NCBI GenBank assembly: GCA_963850095.1
Contig: CAWKJX010000012.1
Coordinates: forward strand, 124,001-188,000
DNA from: Bog-473 sp963850095
GTDB taxonomy: Bacteria > Actinomycetota > Acidimicrobiia > Acidimicrobiales > RAAP-2
Reading direction: 5' to 3'
DNA length: 64,000 bases
In this document: positions 25,709 through 33,690 of the stretch, piece by piece
Position numbering within the stretch: the stretch's first letter is position 1
How the letters are laid out: every line of letters begins with the position of its first letter
Notes under the pieces: model-generated
The model's database searches: none
The model's input: the letters and a program-made list of their open reading frames with translations, nothing else
What the model was told of the DNA's origin: nothing
Program-made: the position numbers and the translations under genes

Positions 25709-27135
25709 CAGAAGCGGTAGTAGATGAAAGGCGCCACGCCGACCGGGCCGAAGGTGGTGATGCCGAGGAGGGCGAAGCCGAGGATGCCGACCTGTACCGC
25801 CGTCTTCTGGCGCGAGAACGCCGCCTGCAAACGGGACACGGTCAGCTCCGGGACGAACTGCGAGGCGATGGTACCCGCCACGACCAGGACGAGCAGGGGC
25901 GTCACCAGCGGTGAGGCCTGGCCCCAGCCGTGGACGAGCCGCCCCAGCACGGCGAAGGCCTGCGCGGTGCCCGACGCGTTGAAGAACACCCAGCCCAGGC
26001 ACACGAACTGGAAGGTGAGGAACCGCTGGACCCAGATCCGGACCGGCCCGTCGGCCACCCCGGGCAGACCCCGCCGCTCCCGGACGAGCCGCCGGATGTG
26101 CCCGAAGGACTGCCCGACGCCCTGCAGGGCGCCCCAGATCACGAACGTCCAGGCCGCCCCGTGCCACAGGCCGCCCAGCACCATGGTGATCATGATGTTG
26201 CGCACGGTCTGAGCCTCGGTGCCCGCGCTGCCGCCGAGCGGGATGTAGAGGTAGTCCCGCAACCAGCGGGAGAGGGTCATGTGCCAGCGTCGCCAGAAGT
26301 CCTGCAGGTTGCGCGCCGTATAGGGCCCGTTGAAGTTCTGCGGGAACTGGATGCCGAGCAGCAACGCCAGGCCGATGGCGATGTCGGTGTAGCCGCTGAA
26401 GTCGCAGTAGATCTGCACGGCGTAGCCCCAGGCGGCGAAGATCGCCTCGGGCGCCGAGTGCTGGGTGGGCGACGTGAAGACCGGCGTGACGATGTCGCTC
26501 GAGACATAGCTCGAGATGACGACCTTCTTGAACAGCCCCGCCGCGATCAGCCAGAAGGCGCGGGCGTAGTCGATGTTCCGGCCGTCGCGGCGCCGGCGGA
26601 TCTGGGGCAGCAGCTCGTTGCCCCGCACGATCGGGCCGGCCAGCAGGTGGGGGAAGAACGAGATGTAGAGCGCGAAGTCGAGCGGCCGCGCCGGCTCGAG
26701 CACGCGCCGGTAGATGTCGATCACGTAGCTGATCGCCATGAAGGTGAAGAAGGAGATGGCGATGGGCAGCGCCACCTGCAGCAGGGGCACCGCCCGCCCG
26801 AAGCCCAGCGCATGGGTCAGGTTGTCCAGGTTGACCGAGACGAAGCCGTAGTACTTGAACCAAGCCAGTATCCCGAGGAGCGCGGCCACCGACACGCCCA
26901 TGGCGATGCGGCGGCCGCGCTCGTTGCGCATGGCCGACACGCAGGCGCCGCCGCTGTAGGCCACCACGGTGGTCAGCAGCAGGAGAAGGCAGTAGCTCCA
27001 GCCGACCCAGCCGTAGAACACGTAGCTGAGACCGATCATGCCCAGCTTCCACCACCCCGCGTAGGGGTTCAGCAACCAACACACCGTGAAGGCCACGGCG
27101 AAGAAGATGGCGAAGTCGATAGTGGGAAAGAGCAT
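25708..27135 (-). CDS. MBOAT-family O-acyltransferase (AlgI/PatA-like)
   Basis: A 475-residue membrane protein with 10-12 membrane segments. The family core RWHMTLSRWLRDYLYIPLGG and the active-site His in GGLWHGAAWTFVIWGALQG are present, as is FCDFSGYTDIAIGLALLLG-type sequence. It probably moves acetyl groups across the membrane for O-acetylation of an exopolysaccharide or peptidoglycan together with the coupled SGNH protein. Start ATG 27135. The promoter would lie in 27136-27289. Confidence 0.93.
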   Translation of the reverse strand: MLFPTIDFAIFFAVAFTVCWLLNPYAGWWKLGMIGLSYVFYGWVGWSYCLLLLLTTVVAYSGGACVSAMRNERGRRIAMGVSVAALLGILAWFKYYGFVSVNLDNLTHALGFGRAVPLLQVALPIAISFFTFMAISYVIDIYRRVLEPARPLDFALYISFFPHLLAGPIVRGNELLPQIRRRRDGRNIDYARAFWLIAAGLFKKVVISSYVSSDIVTPVFTSPTQHSAPEAIFAAWGYAVQIYCDFSGYTDIAIGLALLLGIQFPQNFNGPYTARNLQDFWRRWHMTLSRWLRDYLYIPLGGSAGTEAQTVRNIMITMVLGGLWHGAAWTFVIWGALQGVGQSFGHIRRLVRERRGLPGVADGPVRIWVQRFLTFQFVCLGWVFFNASGTAQAFAVLGRLVHGWGQASPLVTPLLVLVVAGTIASQFVPELTVSRLQAAFSRQKTAVQVGILGFALLGITTFGPVGVAPFIYYRF

Positions 27136-27289
27136 CGCGGAGGGGTGGAGAAGTCAGCCGAATGTACCGCCGCCTCTGTCGGCGTAGGGCGCAACCCCCC
27201 GTCGCGGTGCCGAGCAGCATGCCACAGGGCCGGGCGCGCCGAACCGCCCGCGGCGGCCCGCGTCAGCGCATCAGATGCTCGGTCGGTAG

Positions 27290-27308
27290 CGGCGCCGGGG
27301 TGGCGCCG
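27290..27308 (-). terminator. GC-rich hairpin after etfA
   Basis: CGGCGCC, 5-nt loop, GGCGCCG: seven perfect base pairs, 3 nt past the etfA stop. It lacks a U tract, as is common for hairpin terminators in high-GC actinobacteria. Confidence 0.5.
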
Positions 27309-27311
27309 GGC

Positions 27312-28286
27312 TCAGCCTTTGGCCTTGAGCGCCTCGATCAGCGCCGGCAGGACCTTGTGCACGTCGCCCACAATCCCCAGGTCGGCCACCGAGAAGATCG
27401 GCGCCTCCTGGTCCTTGTTGATGGCGATGATGTTCTTCGAACCCTTCATGCCCACCAGGTGCTGGGTGGCGCCGGAAATCCCGCACGCCATGTAGACGGT
27501 GGGCTTGACCGTCTTGCCCGTCTGGCCCACCTGATGCGAGTACGGCACCCAGCCGGCGTCGACGATGGCCCGCGACGCGCCCGCGGCACCGTGCAGCAAC
27601 TTGGCCAGCTCCTCAATCATGGCGTAGTTGGCCGCCTCGCCCAGCCCACGGCCGCCCGAGACCACGACGGCCGCCTCGTCGAGCTTGGGGCCGCTGCGCT
27701 CCTCGACGTGGCGCTCCACCACCTTGGCCGTGTTCGTCGCCACGTCGGGCACGGGGGCCGCGGTCACCGTGGCCGCGCCGCCGCCCGCAGGCTCGGCCGC
27801 GAACGACTTGGCCCGGATGACGAAGAGGCCCGGCCCGCCGCCGGTGAAGCGCGCCGTCACAATGAGGCTCCCGCCGAACACCGGGTGCTGGCTGGACAGG
27901 CCCCCGTCCCCCTCCACCAGCCCGGTGACGTTGGTCAGCACGGGCTTGTCGAGCTTGGCCGACAGGCGCCCGGCGATGTCACGGCCGTCATAGGTGGCCG
28001 GGAACAGGATCACGTCGGGCGCGTTCCCGCCCTCGATCAGCGCAGCCAACGCCGCCGCCACCGGTACGCCCGGCAGCGCGCCGCCCAGGTCGCCCACGTC
28101 GTAGAGGGTGGTCGCCCCGTACTCGCCGAGCGGGCCGGCCAGCGAGGCGGCACCCGCGCCCCAGGCGACGGCCTCGACGGTGGAGGCCACCGAGCGCGCC
28201 TCGGTCAGCAGCTCGAGCGTCACGGGCGTGGGCCCGCCGCCGCCCTCGGCCTCCTCGGCCAGCACCCAGACCTTGTCGATCGCCAT
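27312..28286 (-). CDS. etfA: Electron transfer flavoprotein, alpha subunit
   Basis: The 324-residue FAD-binding subunit that collects electrons from acyl-CoA and related dehydrogenases. The C-terminal FAD domain has SGGRGLGEAANYAMIEELA, DAGWVPYSHQVGQTGK, the ISGATQHLVGMKGSKNIIAIN segment and SVADLGIVGDV. The N-terminal domain is typical and complete. It starts 1 nt after the stop of the beta-subunit gene, so the two are made together. Confidence 0.97.
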   Translation of the reverse strand: MAIDKVWVLAEEAEGGGGPTPVTLELLTEARSVASTVEAVAWGAGAASLAGPLGEYGATTLYDVGDLGGALPGVPVAAALAALIEGGNAPDVILFPATYDGRDIAGRLSAKLDKPVLTNVTGLVEGDGGLSSQHPVFGGSLIVTARFTGGGPGLFVIRAKSFAAEPAGGGAATVTAAPVPDVATNTAKVVERHVEERSGPKLDEAAVVVSGGRGLGEAANYAMIEELAKLLHGAAGASRAIVDAGWVPYSHQVGQTGKTVKPTVYMACGISGATQHLVGMKGSKNIIAINKDQEAPIFSVADLGIVGDVHKVLPALIEALKAKG

Positions 28287-28287
28287 C

Positions 28288-29064
28288 TCAGACCACCTTC
28301 AGCTGCTCGAGGAAGGCCACGACACGCTGTGCGCCGTCACCCTCGTCCACCACGATCTCGCCGGCCGCCCGCGCCTCGGCCTCCGACACGTCGGTGATCT
28401 CCTGGCCGGCCCCGGCCGCACCCACCTGGCCGGCGTCGAGGCCGAGGTCGGCCACCGTCAGGTTGTCGACCGGCTTCGACTTGGCCGCCATGATCCCCTT
28501 GAACGACGGGTAGCGCGGCTCGACCACGCCGGCGGTCACCGTGACCACGGCCGGCAGGGGGCAGACCACGTCGTCGTAGCCCGCCTCGGTCTGGCGCTCC
28601 ACCTTGACGGAGCCGCCGTCGACGGCGATCGCCTTGGCGAAGGTCACCGAGGGCAGGCCCATCAGCTCGGCCACCTGGACGGGCAGCGTGCCCGTGTAGC
28701 CGTCGGTGGACTCGGTGGCCATCACCACCAGGTCGGGGTTGGCCCGCGCGATGGCGGCGGCCAGCACCTTGGCCGTCCCCAGCGCATCGCTGCCGGCCAG
28801 CGCGTCGTCGCTGACGAGGATCGCCTTGGCCGCGCCCATGGCCAGGCCCGTCCGCAGCCCGGAGGTCTCACCGCCCGGCGCCATGGAGACGAGGATGACC
28901 TCGTCGCCCTCGCCGGAGGCCAGCTGGAGCGCCATCTCGACCCCGTAGTTGTCGGAGTCGTCCATGATGAGCTTGCCCGAGCGATCGAGAGTGTTGGTGC
29001 CCGGATTCAGGCTGGAAGGGGCGGCCGGATCCGGGATCTGCTTGACGCAAACGACGACGTTCAT
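28288..29064 (-). CDS. etfB: Electron transfer flavoprotein, beta subunit
   Basis: A 258-residue beta subunit: MNVVVCVKQIPDP at the start, the AMP-binding region DLVVMATESTDGYTGTLPVQVAELMGLP, and the recognition loop around PRYPSFKGIMAAKSKPV. ATG 29064 is chosen because every ETF-beta begins with this strand; the upstream open frame is not conserved. It pairs with etfA and probably serves fatty-acid or amino-acid oxidation. Confidence 0.97.
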   Translation of the reverse strand: MNVVVCVKQIPDPAAPSSLNPGTNTLDRSGKLIMDDSDNYGVEMALQLASGEGDEVILVSMAPGGETSGLRTGLAMGAAKAILVSDDALAGSDALGTAKVLAAAIARANPDLVVMATESTDGYTGTLPVQVAELMGLPSVTFAKAIAVDGGSVKVERQTEAGYDDVVCPLPAVVTVTAGVVEPRYPSFKGIMAAKSKPVDNLTVADLGLDAGQVGAAGAGQEITDVSEAEARAAGEIVVDEGDGAQRVVAFLEQLKVV

Positions 29065-29173
29065 GGCCGACCATCTTGGTGGACCGGGGTGGCATCCCGC
29101 CATTCCGCCCGCTCACCGGGGTGTTCGGGCTCCGTCGTGCCCCTCGGTGGCGCGCCGGGTGCCTACGGGTCTC

Positions 29174-29204
29174 CTCTTCCGATCGGACCCGAAATTCGGA
29201 AGAG
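29174..29204. repeat. 9-bp inverted repeat between GDPD and etfB
   Basis: CTCTTCCGA (29174-29182), a 13-nt loop that itself contains short palindromes, and TCGGAAGAG (29196-29204). It may end GDPD transcripts, but there is no U tract. Both arms also resemble the common sequencing-adapter core. Confidence 0.7.
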
Positions 29205-29263
29205 CACCCACAGAGTCACCCCACATCGGGTCCGGGGGGGGTCACCTCCCCCTGCTGCCCCGG

Positions 29264-29953
29264 CTACGCGACCTCGGCCACCACGGCCAGCGCCGCTCCC
29301 AACTGGTCGGTGATCACGGCGTCCACCCCCATCGCCACCATGGCCCGCAGGTCCTCGACGGCATTGACCGTCCAGGCGTTGACCGCCAGCCCCGCGGCAT
29401 GGGCCCGTTCGACCAGCCCGGCGTCGACCGAGGTCACGAAGGGGTGCACGGCCCGGAACCCCGCCCCGGCGGCCTCCTCCAGCGCCGGGCCCGCCTCCAC
29501 GCCCCAACCCCACAGCGCGCCCAGGGCCAGCCGCCCGTCGGCCACCTGCACGGCCCTCAGCGTGGCCGGCTGGAAGGACGACACAATGACCCGCTCGGTC
29601 CAGCCGGCAGCCTCGATACTCGACGCCACCAGCGACGCCACCGCCTCCGTGGGGTCCCACCCCGGGTCTTGCGGGGCGTTCTTGATCTCGACGTTGACCA
29701 CCATGCCGTCGCACACGGCCAGCACGTCGGCCAGCAGCGGTACGCGGGCCGGCAGGTCGCCCACCTCGAGCTCGGCGATCACGCCCACCCCGTCGATGAC
29801 GGCATCGTGGTGGATGGCGAGCGCCCCGTCCGCCGTCAGCCGCACGTCGAGCTCGACGCCGTCCGCGCCCACCCGCCGCGCCTCCGCGAACGCGTCCAGG
29901 GTGTTCTCGGCGAACCCCTCGGTGCAACCCCTATGTGCATAAACCGCCGTCAT
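29264..29953 (-). CDS. Glycerophosphodiester phosphodiesterase
   Basis: A 229-residue TIM-barrel GDPD that hydrolyses glycerophosphodiesters to glycerol-3-phosphate and an alcohol. Catalytic features: HRG in AVYAHRGCTEGFAENTLDAF, ELDVRLTADGALAIHHD (metal Glu/Asp and His), EIKN, and NAWTVNAVEDLRAMVAMGVD near the end. There is no signal peptide, so it should be cytoplasmic. ATG 29953 follows GGAGG. It is transcribed away from whiB1. Confidence 0.93.
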   Translation of the reverse strand: MTAVYAHRGCTEGFAENTLDAFAEARRVGADGVELDVRLTADGALAIHHDAVIDGVGVIAELEVGDLPARVPLLADVLAVCDGMVVNVEIKNAPQDPGWDPTEAVASLVASSIEAAGWTERVIVSSFQPATLRAVQVADGRLALGALWGWGVEAGPALEEAAGAGFRAVHPFVTSVDAGLVERAHAAGLAVNAWTVNAVEDLRAMVAMGVDAVITDQLGAALAVVAEVA

Positions 29954-30021
29954 TGGGCCTCCTGCCCGCGTCAGGTCACGATTGCGGCGCCCGGAGGGCC
30001 CGAATATTCACGAAAAACTGC

Positions 30022-30050
30022 TTGCCGCAAGTGAAGCGAGTCACTAACGT
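30022..30050 (+). promoter_or_regulatory. Promoter of whiB1-like gene with CRP-type site in the spacer
   Basis: TTGCCG (30022-30027), 17 bp, TAACGT (30045-30050). Within the spacer lies the perfect palindrome AGTGAAGCGAGTCACT (30030-30045), matching the GTGA-N6-TCAC core of CRP/FNR-family sites. A regulator bound here should block RNA polymerase unless another promoter is used. Confidence 0.7.
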
Positions 30051-30100
30051 TTTCCTTTGTAACCCACTCTTCACTGACCGACACCCGAGGGGCCGGAACA

Positions 30101-30116
30101 TGTGAAAGAGATCACA
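30101..30116 (+). promoter_or_regulatory. CRP-type palindrome upstream of whiB1-like gene
   Basis: TGTGAAAGAGATCACA is an exact TGTGA-N6-TCACA match to the CRP consensus. Its centre is 71 bp from the first site and it ends 22 bp before the ATG, just ahead of the ribosome site. Confidence 0.75.
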
Positions 30117-30138
30117 ATGCAGGTGGAGGCACATTCAC

Positions 30139-30438
30139 ATGGCTTTGATGTGGAACCGGACCGTCGATTGGGACGCAGACGACTGGCGGAGGTCGGCTGC
30201 TTGCCGGAACACCGAACCGGACCTCTTCTTTCCCGTCGGTACGACGGGTCCCGCCATCGACCAGATCGAAGCGGCCAAGCGGGTCTGCCACTCCTGCGAC
30301 GCCCTCGAGCCGTGCCTCGACTTCGCGCTGGCCACCAACCAGGAGTCCGGCGTGTGGGGCGGCACCTCCGAGGAGGAGCGCCGCAAGCTGCGCAAGGCGT
30401 GGCTGGCCGCCCGCCGCTCACAGCGCGCCGCCAGCTGA
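30139..30438 (+). CDS. whiB1: WhiB-family Fe-S regulator, WhiB1-like
   Basis: A 99-residue Wbl protein with the four [4Fe-4S] ligands Cys22, Cys50, Cys53 and Cys59 (VCHSCDALEPC) and the turn GVWGGTSEEERRKLRK. WRRSAACRNTEPDLFFPVG is close to mycobacterial WhiB1, an essential nitric-oxide-responsive partner of the principal sigma factor. It faces a PdtaS-like kinase gene, the same convergent arrangement as Rv3219 and Rv3220c in Mycobacterium tuberculosis, which supports the assignment. GGAGG precedes the ATG. The upstream CRP-type sites suggest cAMP control. Confidence 0.93.
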   Translation: MALMWNRTVDWDADDWRRSAACRNTEPDLFFPVGTTGPAIDQIEAAKRVCHSCDALEPCLDFALATNQESGVWGGTSEEERRKLRKAWLAARRSQRAAS

Positions 30439-30445
30439 CCCGCCC

Positions 30446-30463
30446 GCTCTGCTGACGCAGAGC
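30446..30463. terminator. Hairpin between convergent whiB1 and pdtaS
   Basis: GCTCTGC TGAC GCAGAGC: seven perfect pairs and a 4-nt loop, 8 nt after the whiB1 stop. It could serve either strand. No U tract. Confidence 0.6.
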
Positions 30464-30521
30464 CACCCCGACCGACCACCGGCCTGCCCTCGGGCGCCGG
30501 CCCGCCGCCCCGCACCGACCC

Positions 30522-32084
30522 TCACCGCGGCGCGCGCACCGGCACCGAGATGGCGACGCGGGTCCCGCCGCCGGCGGACACGGGCAGGTTCTCCATGGAG
30601 ATCTTCCCCTCCAGCTGGCTGACCACCAGGTCGCGCACGATCGAGAGGCCCAGGCTCGTCGTCTTCTCTATGTCGAAGGCGTCGGGCAGCCCCGACCCGT
30701 CGTCACGCACCTCGATCGACAGCGCCCCGTTGTCGCACGACAGCGTGAGGTCGACGTGGCCCACCGGCGCGTAGCCCGCAGACCCGCCGGCCCCCTCCAG
30801 CCCGGCCGCCCCGTCCTGGCCGCCCGCCGCCTCGGGGTCGAAGGCGTGCTCGACGGCGTTCTGCAGGAGCTCGGCCACCGTCACGGCCAGCGGCGTCGCC
30901 ACGTCGGCCGAAACCTCGCCCAGGTCCCCGTGCACGGCGATCACGATCGGCTGCGACGACACCACCGAGTCCTCGGCCATCTGGACCAGCGACCCCACAA
31001 TTTCGGCGAAGGGCACCTGGTCGCTCGGGTCCCTCGACAGGATTTCGTGCACCAGGGCGATGGAGCGCACCCGGCGCTCGGCCTCGTGCAGCGCCACCCG
31101 GGCCGCCCGGTCCCCGACCCGGCGCGCCTGGAGGCTGAGAAGCGACGAAATCGTCTGCAGGTTGTTCTTGACCCGGTGGTGCACCTCGCGGATGGCGGCG
31201 TCCTTGGACAGGAGCAGACGGTCCAGCCGGCGCACGTCGGTCACGTCGCGCAGCAGAATGATGGCCCCGGTCACCACGCCGTGCGAGAGCAGGGGAATGC
31301 AGTGCACGAGCACAATGACGTCGGGCCGGCGCTCGACCTCCTCGACGACCGGCCGACCCGTGGCCAGCGCCCACTCCACCGCCGACTCCTCTATGTCGAG
31401 ATCCCCGAAGCGGCGCCCCTCGGGCTGGGCGTAGATCCCCATGCGGTGGAACGCGTTCATGGCGTTGGGCGAGGCGAACTCGACCCGCCCGTCGGCGTCG
31501 ACCACCACCACGCCGTCGCCCACCCGCGGCGCCTCCTCGGTGCCGACGTCCTCGTCGGGGAACGGGAAGGCCGACTGGGCCACCATGTCGGCCAACCGCT
31601 CGAACACGTCGAGATAGGTGCGCTCGTACATGCTCGTCGGCCCCTTCAGGGGGGCCAGCGAGACCCGCAGCAGGGCGGCGATGATGCGGCCGTCGAAGCG
31701 CACGGGCACGTTCTCCACCGGCACCTGCTCGCCCAGGACCGGGTGGTGGATGCTGCCGCGCACGATCTCGCCCGAGTGCAGGCACTGGGCGACCAGCGTC
31801 CACTGGGACTCGTTGACGGTCTGGCCGACCAGGTCCTGGTCGACCAGGGTCGGCCGGTTGTTGGGCCGCATTTGGCCCAGCACGACCAGCTCGGGGTCCT
31901 CGTCGTCCCGGTCCGCGCCATCCGCTCCCTCCGTGGAACCGGCGCGCACCGGCACCAGCAGCAGCAGGTCCGAGGAGGAGAGGTCGGCCAGCACGCCCCA
32001 GCTGCCGAGCAGCCGCTGCAGGTGACCGAGCTCGTCGGGCTTGAGGTCGGTGTGGCTCAGCGCCAGCTCGGCCGGGGTCGGCAC
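30522..32084 (-). CDS. pdtaS: PdtaS-like soluble sensor histidine kinase
   Basis: A 520-residue HisKA_2-type kinase. N-terminal GAF-like domain (residues 1-175), PAS domain (about 185-290), dimerisation helix with phosphoacceptor His303 in EVHHRVKNNLQTISSLLSLQ, and HATPase (AELLQNAVEHAF, DDGSGLPD, SLGLSIVRDLV). There are no membrane segments. In mycobacteria PdtaS phosphorylates PdtaR, an ANTAR RNA-binding regulator; no pdtaR is in this window. The GTG start shares one base with the stop of the PHP gene (TAGTG). Position beside whiB1 is conserved. Confidence 0.93.
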   Translation of the reverse strand: MPTPAELALSHTDLKPDELGHLQRLLGSWGVLADLSSSDLLLLVPVRAGSTEGADGADRDDEDPELVVLGQMRPNNRPTLVDQDLVGQTVNESQWTLVAQCLHSGEIVRGSIHHPVLGEQVPVENVPVRFDGRIIAALLRVSLAPLKGPTSMYERTYLDVFERLADMVAQSAFPFPDEDVGTEEAPRVGDGVVVVDADGRVEFASPNAMNAFHRMGIYAQPEGRRFGDLDIEESAVEWALATGRPVVEEVERRPDVIVLVHCIPLLSHGVVTGAIILLRDVTDVRRLDRLLLSKDAAIREVHHRVKNNLQTISSLLSLQARRVGDRAARVALHEAERRVRSIALVHEILSRDPSDQVPFAEIVGSLVQMAEDSVVSSQPIVIAVHGDLGEVSADVATPLAVTVAELLQNAVEHAFDPEAAGGQDGAAGLEGAGGSAGYAPVGHVDLTLSCDNGALSIEVRDDGSGLPDAFDIEKTTSLGLSIVRDLVVSQLEGKISMENLPVSAGGGTRVAISVPVRAPR

Positions 32085-32977
32085 TACGCGCCCACCTCCG
32101 CCGGCCCCGACACCGGCACGGCCCGGGGCACCCGGGCCGAGTAGCCCTGCAGCTCACCGGCCCCCACCGTCGCCAGCACGGCACGCAGGTCGTCGGCCCG
32201 GTCGGCCACGTGCTCGAGATGGTGGGCGTCCGACGCCGTCGTTAACGGCACGCCGCGGGCCACGAAGCGCTCCAGGAGACCCACCGCCGGGTACTGCTCA
32301 CCCACCGGCTTGCGCCAGCCGGCCGACGACACCTCGGCCGCCATGCCCGAGCCCGAGGCGGCCTCGGCGATGCGGTCCCACCACTCGGCCGGCGCGTCGG
32401 GGATCCGGCCCGCCACCTTTATGAGATCGGGGTGGGCCAGCACGTCGCACGACCGCGAGGCGGCCAACTCCTCCATGGCCCGGGTGTAGGCCTCCCAGCA
32501 GTCGTCGACCCGCCGGGCCGACCACTCGTCCATCGACACCGGGTCGGCCAGGTCGTCGAAGCGCCACGCCCCCACCCAGTGCACCGAGCCCAGTAGCACG
32601 TCGAACGGGTAGCCCGACAGCAGCGCCGCCACCTCGTCCATGCGGCCCTCGTAGTAGTCGACCTCGAGGCCGATCACGACGGGCAGGCCGGCGTCCTTGG
32701 CCTCGAGGGCGCAGCGGACGTAGTCGTCGAGGTCGGCCGTGGCGTGGAACTCCCAGTACTCGGCCATCGACTCGGCCAACGCCGGCGGCACCCGCTCGTC
32801 GTTCCAGAACCCGCCGACCAGCGCGTCGGCCTGGCGGAACCGGAACAGGTGCTCGGTCACCGCCAGCTCGGTCACCCCGGCCTCCTGCGCGCGGGCGCAG
32901 TAGTCGGCCAGCTGCTCGGGGCGCAGTGGCGCCGCGCGCTCGGTGTGCGGCCAGAGGTGGAGGTGGTAGTCCAGCAC
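32084..32977 (-). CDS. PHP-domain phosphoesterase (histidinol-phosphatase-like)
   Basis: A 297-residue PHP metal-dependent hydrolase. The metal ligands begin with His5 and His7 (DYHLHLW); others lie in LAVTEHLFRF, GLEVDYYEG, LGSVHWVG, VLAHPDLIK and TTASDAHHLEHV. It resembles HisK-type histidinol phosphatase, but no his genes are nearby, so another phosphate ester is possible. It is coupled to the kinase gene by a one-base overlap. Confidence 0.88.
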   Translation of the reverse strand: MLDYHLHLWPHTERAAPLRPEQLADYCARAQEAGVTELAVTEHLFRFRQADALVGGFWNDERVPPALAESMAEYWEFHATADLDDYVRCALEAKDAGLPVVIGLEVDYYEGRMDEVAALLSGYPFDVLLGSVHWVGAWRFDDLADPVSMDEWSARRVDDCWEAYTRAMEELAASRSCDVLAHPDLIKVAGRIPDAPAEWWDRIAEAASGSGMAAEVSSAGWRKPVGEQYPAVGLLERFVARGVPLTTASDAHHLEHVADRADDLRAVLATVGAGELQGYSARVPRAVPVSGPAEVGA

Positions 32978-32997
32978 GGCGCCGCTCGATCCGCCGG

Positions 32998-33645
32998 TCA
33001 GCCGGCCCGGCGGATCAGCGTCACGCCGTCGCGGATGGTCGTCAGGACGCAGACCACCCGGGGGTCGTTCACGATTTTGTCGTTGAAGGCGCGTAGCGCC
33101 TGCGCGCTTTCGTGCGGGTGCTTCTCCGACGCCAGCACGCCGCCCGACTGCAGCGTGTTGTCCACCACGATCAGGCCGTGGGGGGCCAGCTTGGGCAGCA
33201 CCGCCTCGAAGTAGGCGTCGTAGGTGACCTTGTCGGCGTCAATGAAGACGAGGTCGAAGGGCCCCTGCAGCTCGTCGAGCGAGCGCAGCGCCGGCCCCTC
33301 AATGACGCTGATGTTGCTCTCGAGCCCGGCGGCGCCGATGTTCCCCCGCGCCGTCTTGGCGTGGTGCGGGTCCACCTCGAGCGAAATGATGGCGCCGTCC
33401 TTGGGCAGCCCGGCCGCCATGGCGATGGCCGAGTAGCCGGTGAAGGTGCCGATCTCGAGCACCCGGGTGGCCTGGGTGGCGAAGACCAGAAGCTCGAGGA
33501 ACCGGCCCTCCTGGCGCCCCACCATCATCCCCCAGCCGGCGAAGTCCTCCTTGGTGGAGGCGTCCACCGACTCGAGGTGCCCCGGGGGCGCCGTCGTGTG
33601 AGCGTCGGCGTACTCCTGGACTTCGGGGTTGATGAGCTGGACCAT
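32998..33645 (-). CDS. Class I SAM-dependent O-methyltransferase
   Basis: A 215-residue caffeoyl-CoA-type (COMT-like) methyltransferase. The SAM site is VLEIGTFTGYSAIAMA, the acidic residue lies in SLEVDPHHAKTARGNIG, and the metal/catalytic region is DLVFIDADKVTYDAYFEAVLP followed by GLIVVDNTL. ATG 33645 is preferred over 33654 because TACCAT lies 7 nt upstream on the minus strand, the leaderless spacing seen elsewhere here; 33654 would fall inside that box. The substrate is unknown, probably a catechol-like compound. Confidence 0.9.
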   Translation of the reverse strand: MVQLINPEVQEYADAHTTAPPGHLESVDASTKEDFAGWGMMVGRQEGRFLELLVFATQATRVLEIGTFTGYSAIAMAAGLPKDGAIISLEVDPHHAKTARGNIGAAGLESNISVIEGPALRSLDELQGPFDLVFIDADKVTYDAYFEAVLPKLAPHGLIVVDNTLQSGGVLASEKHPHESAQALRAFNDKIVNDPRVVCVLTTIRDGVTLIRRAG

Positions 33646-33690
33646 GCAACGCATGGTACGCGCGCCCGGGCCGCCCCCGGACCTGCTGAC

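Noticed and set aside
24614..27220. 868-codon minus-strand open frame suggesting an MBOAT-SGNH fusion
   Set aside because: The N-terminal 500 residues are a wrong-frame reading of the MBOAT gene; the two proteins are separate and overlap by one base.
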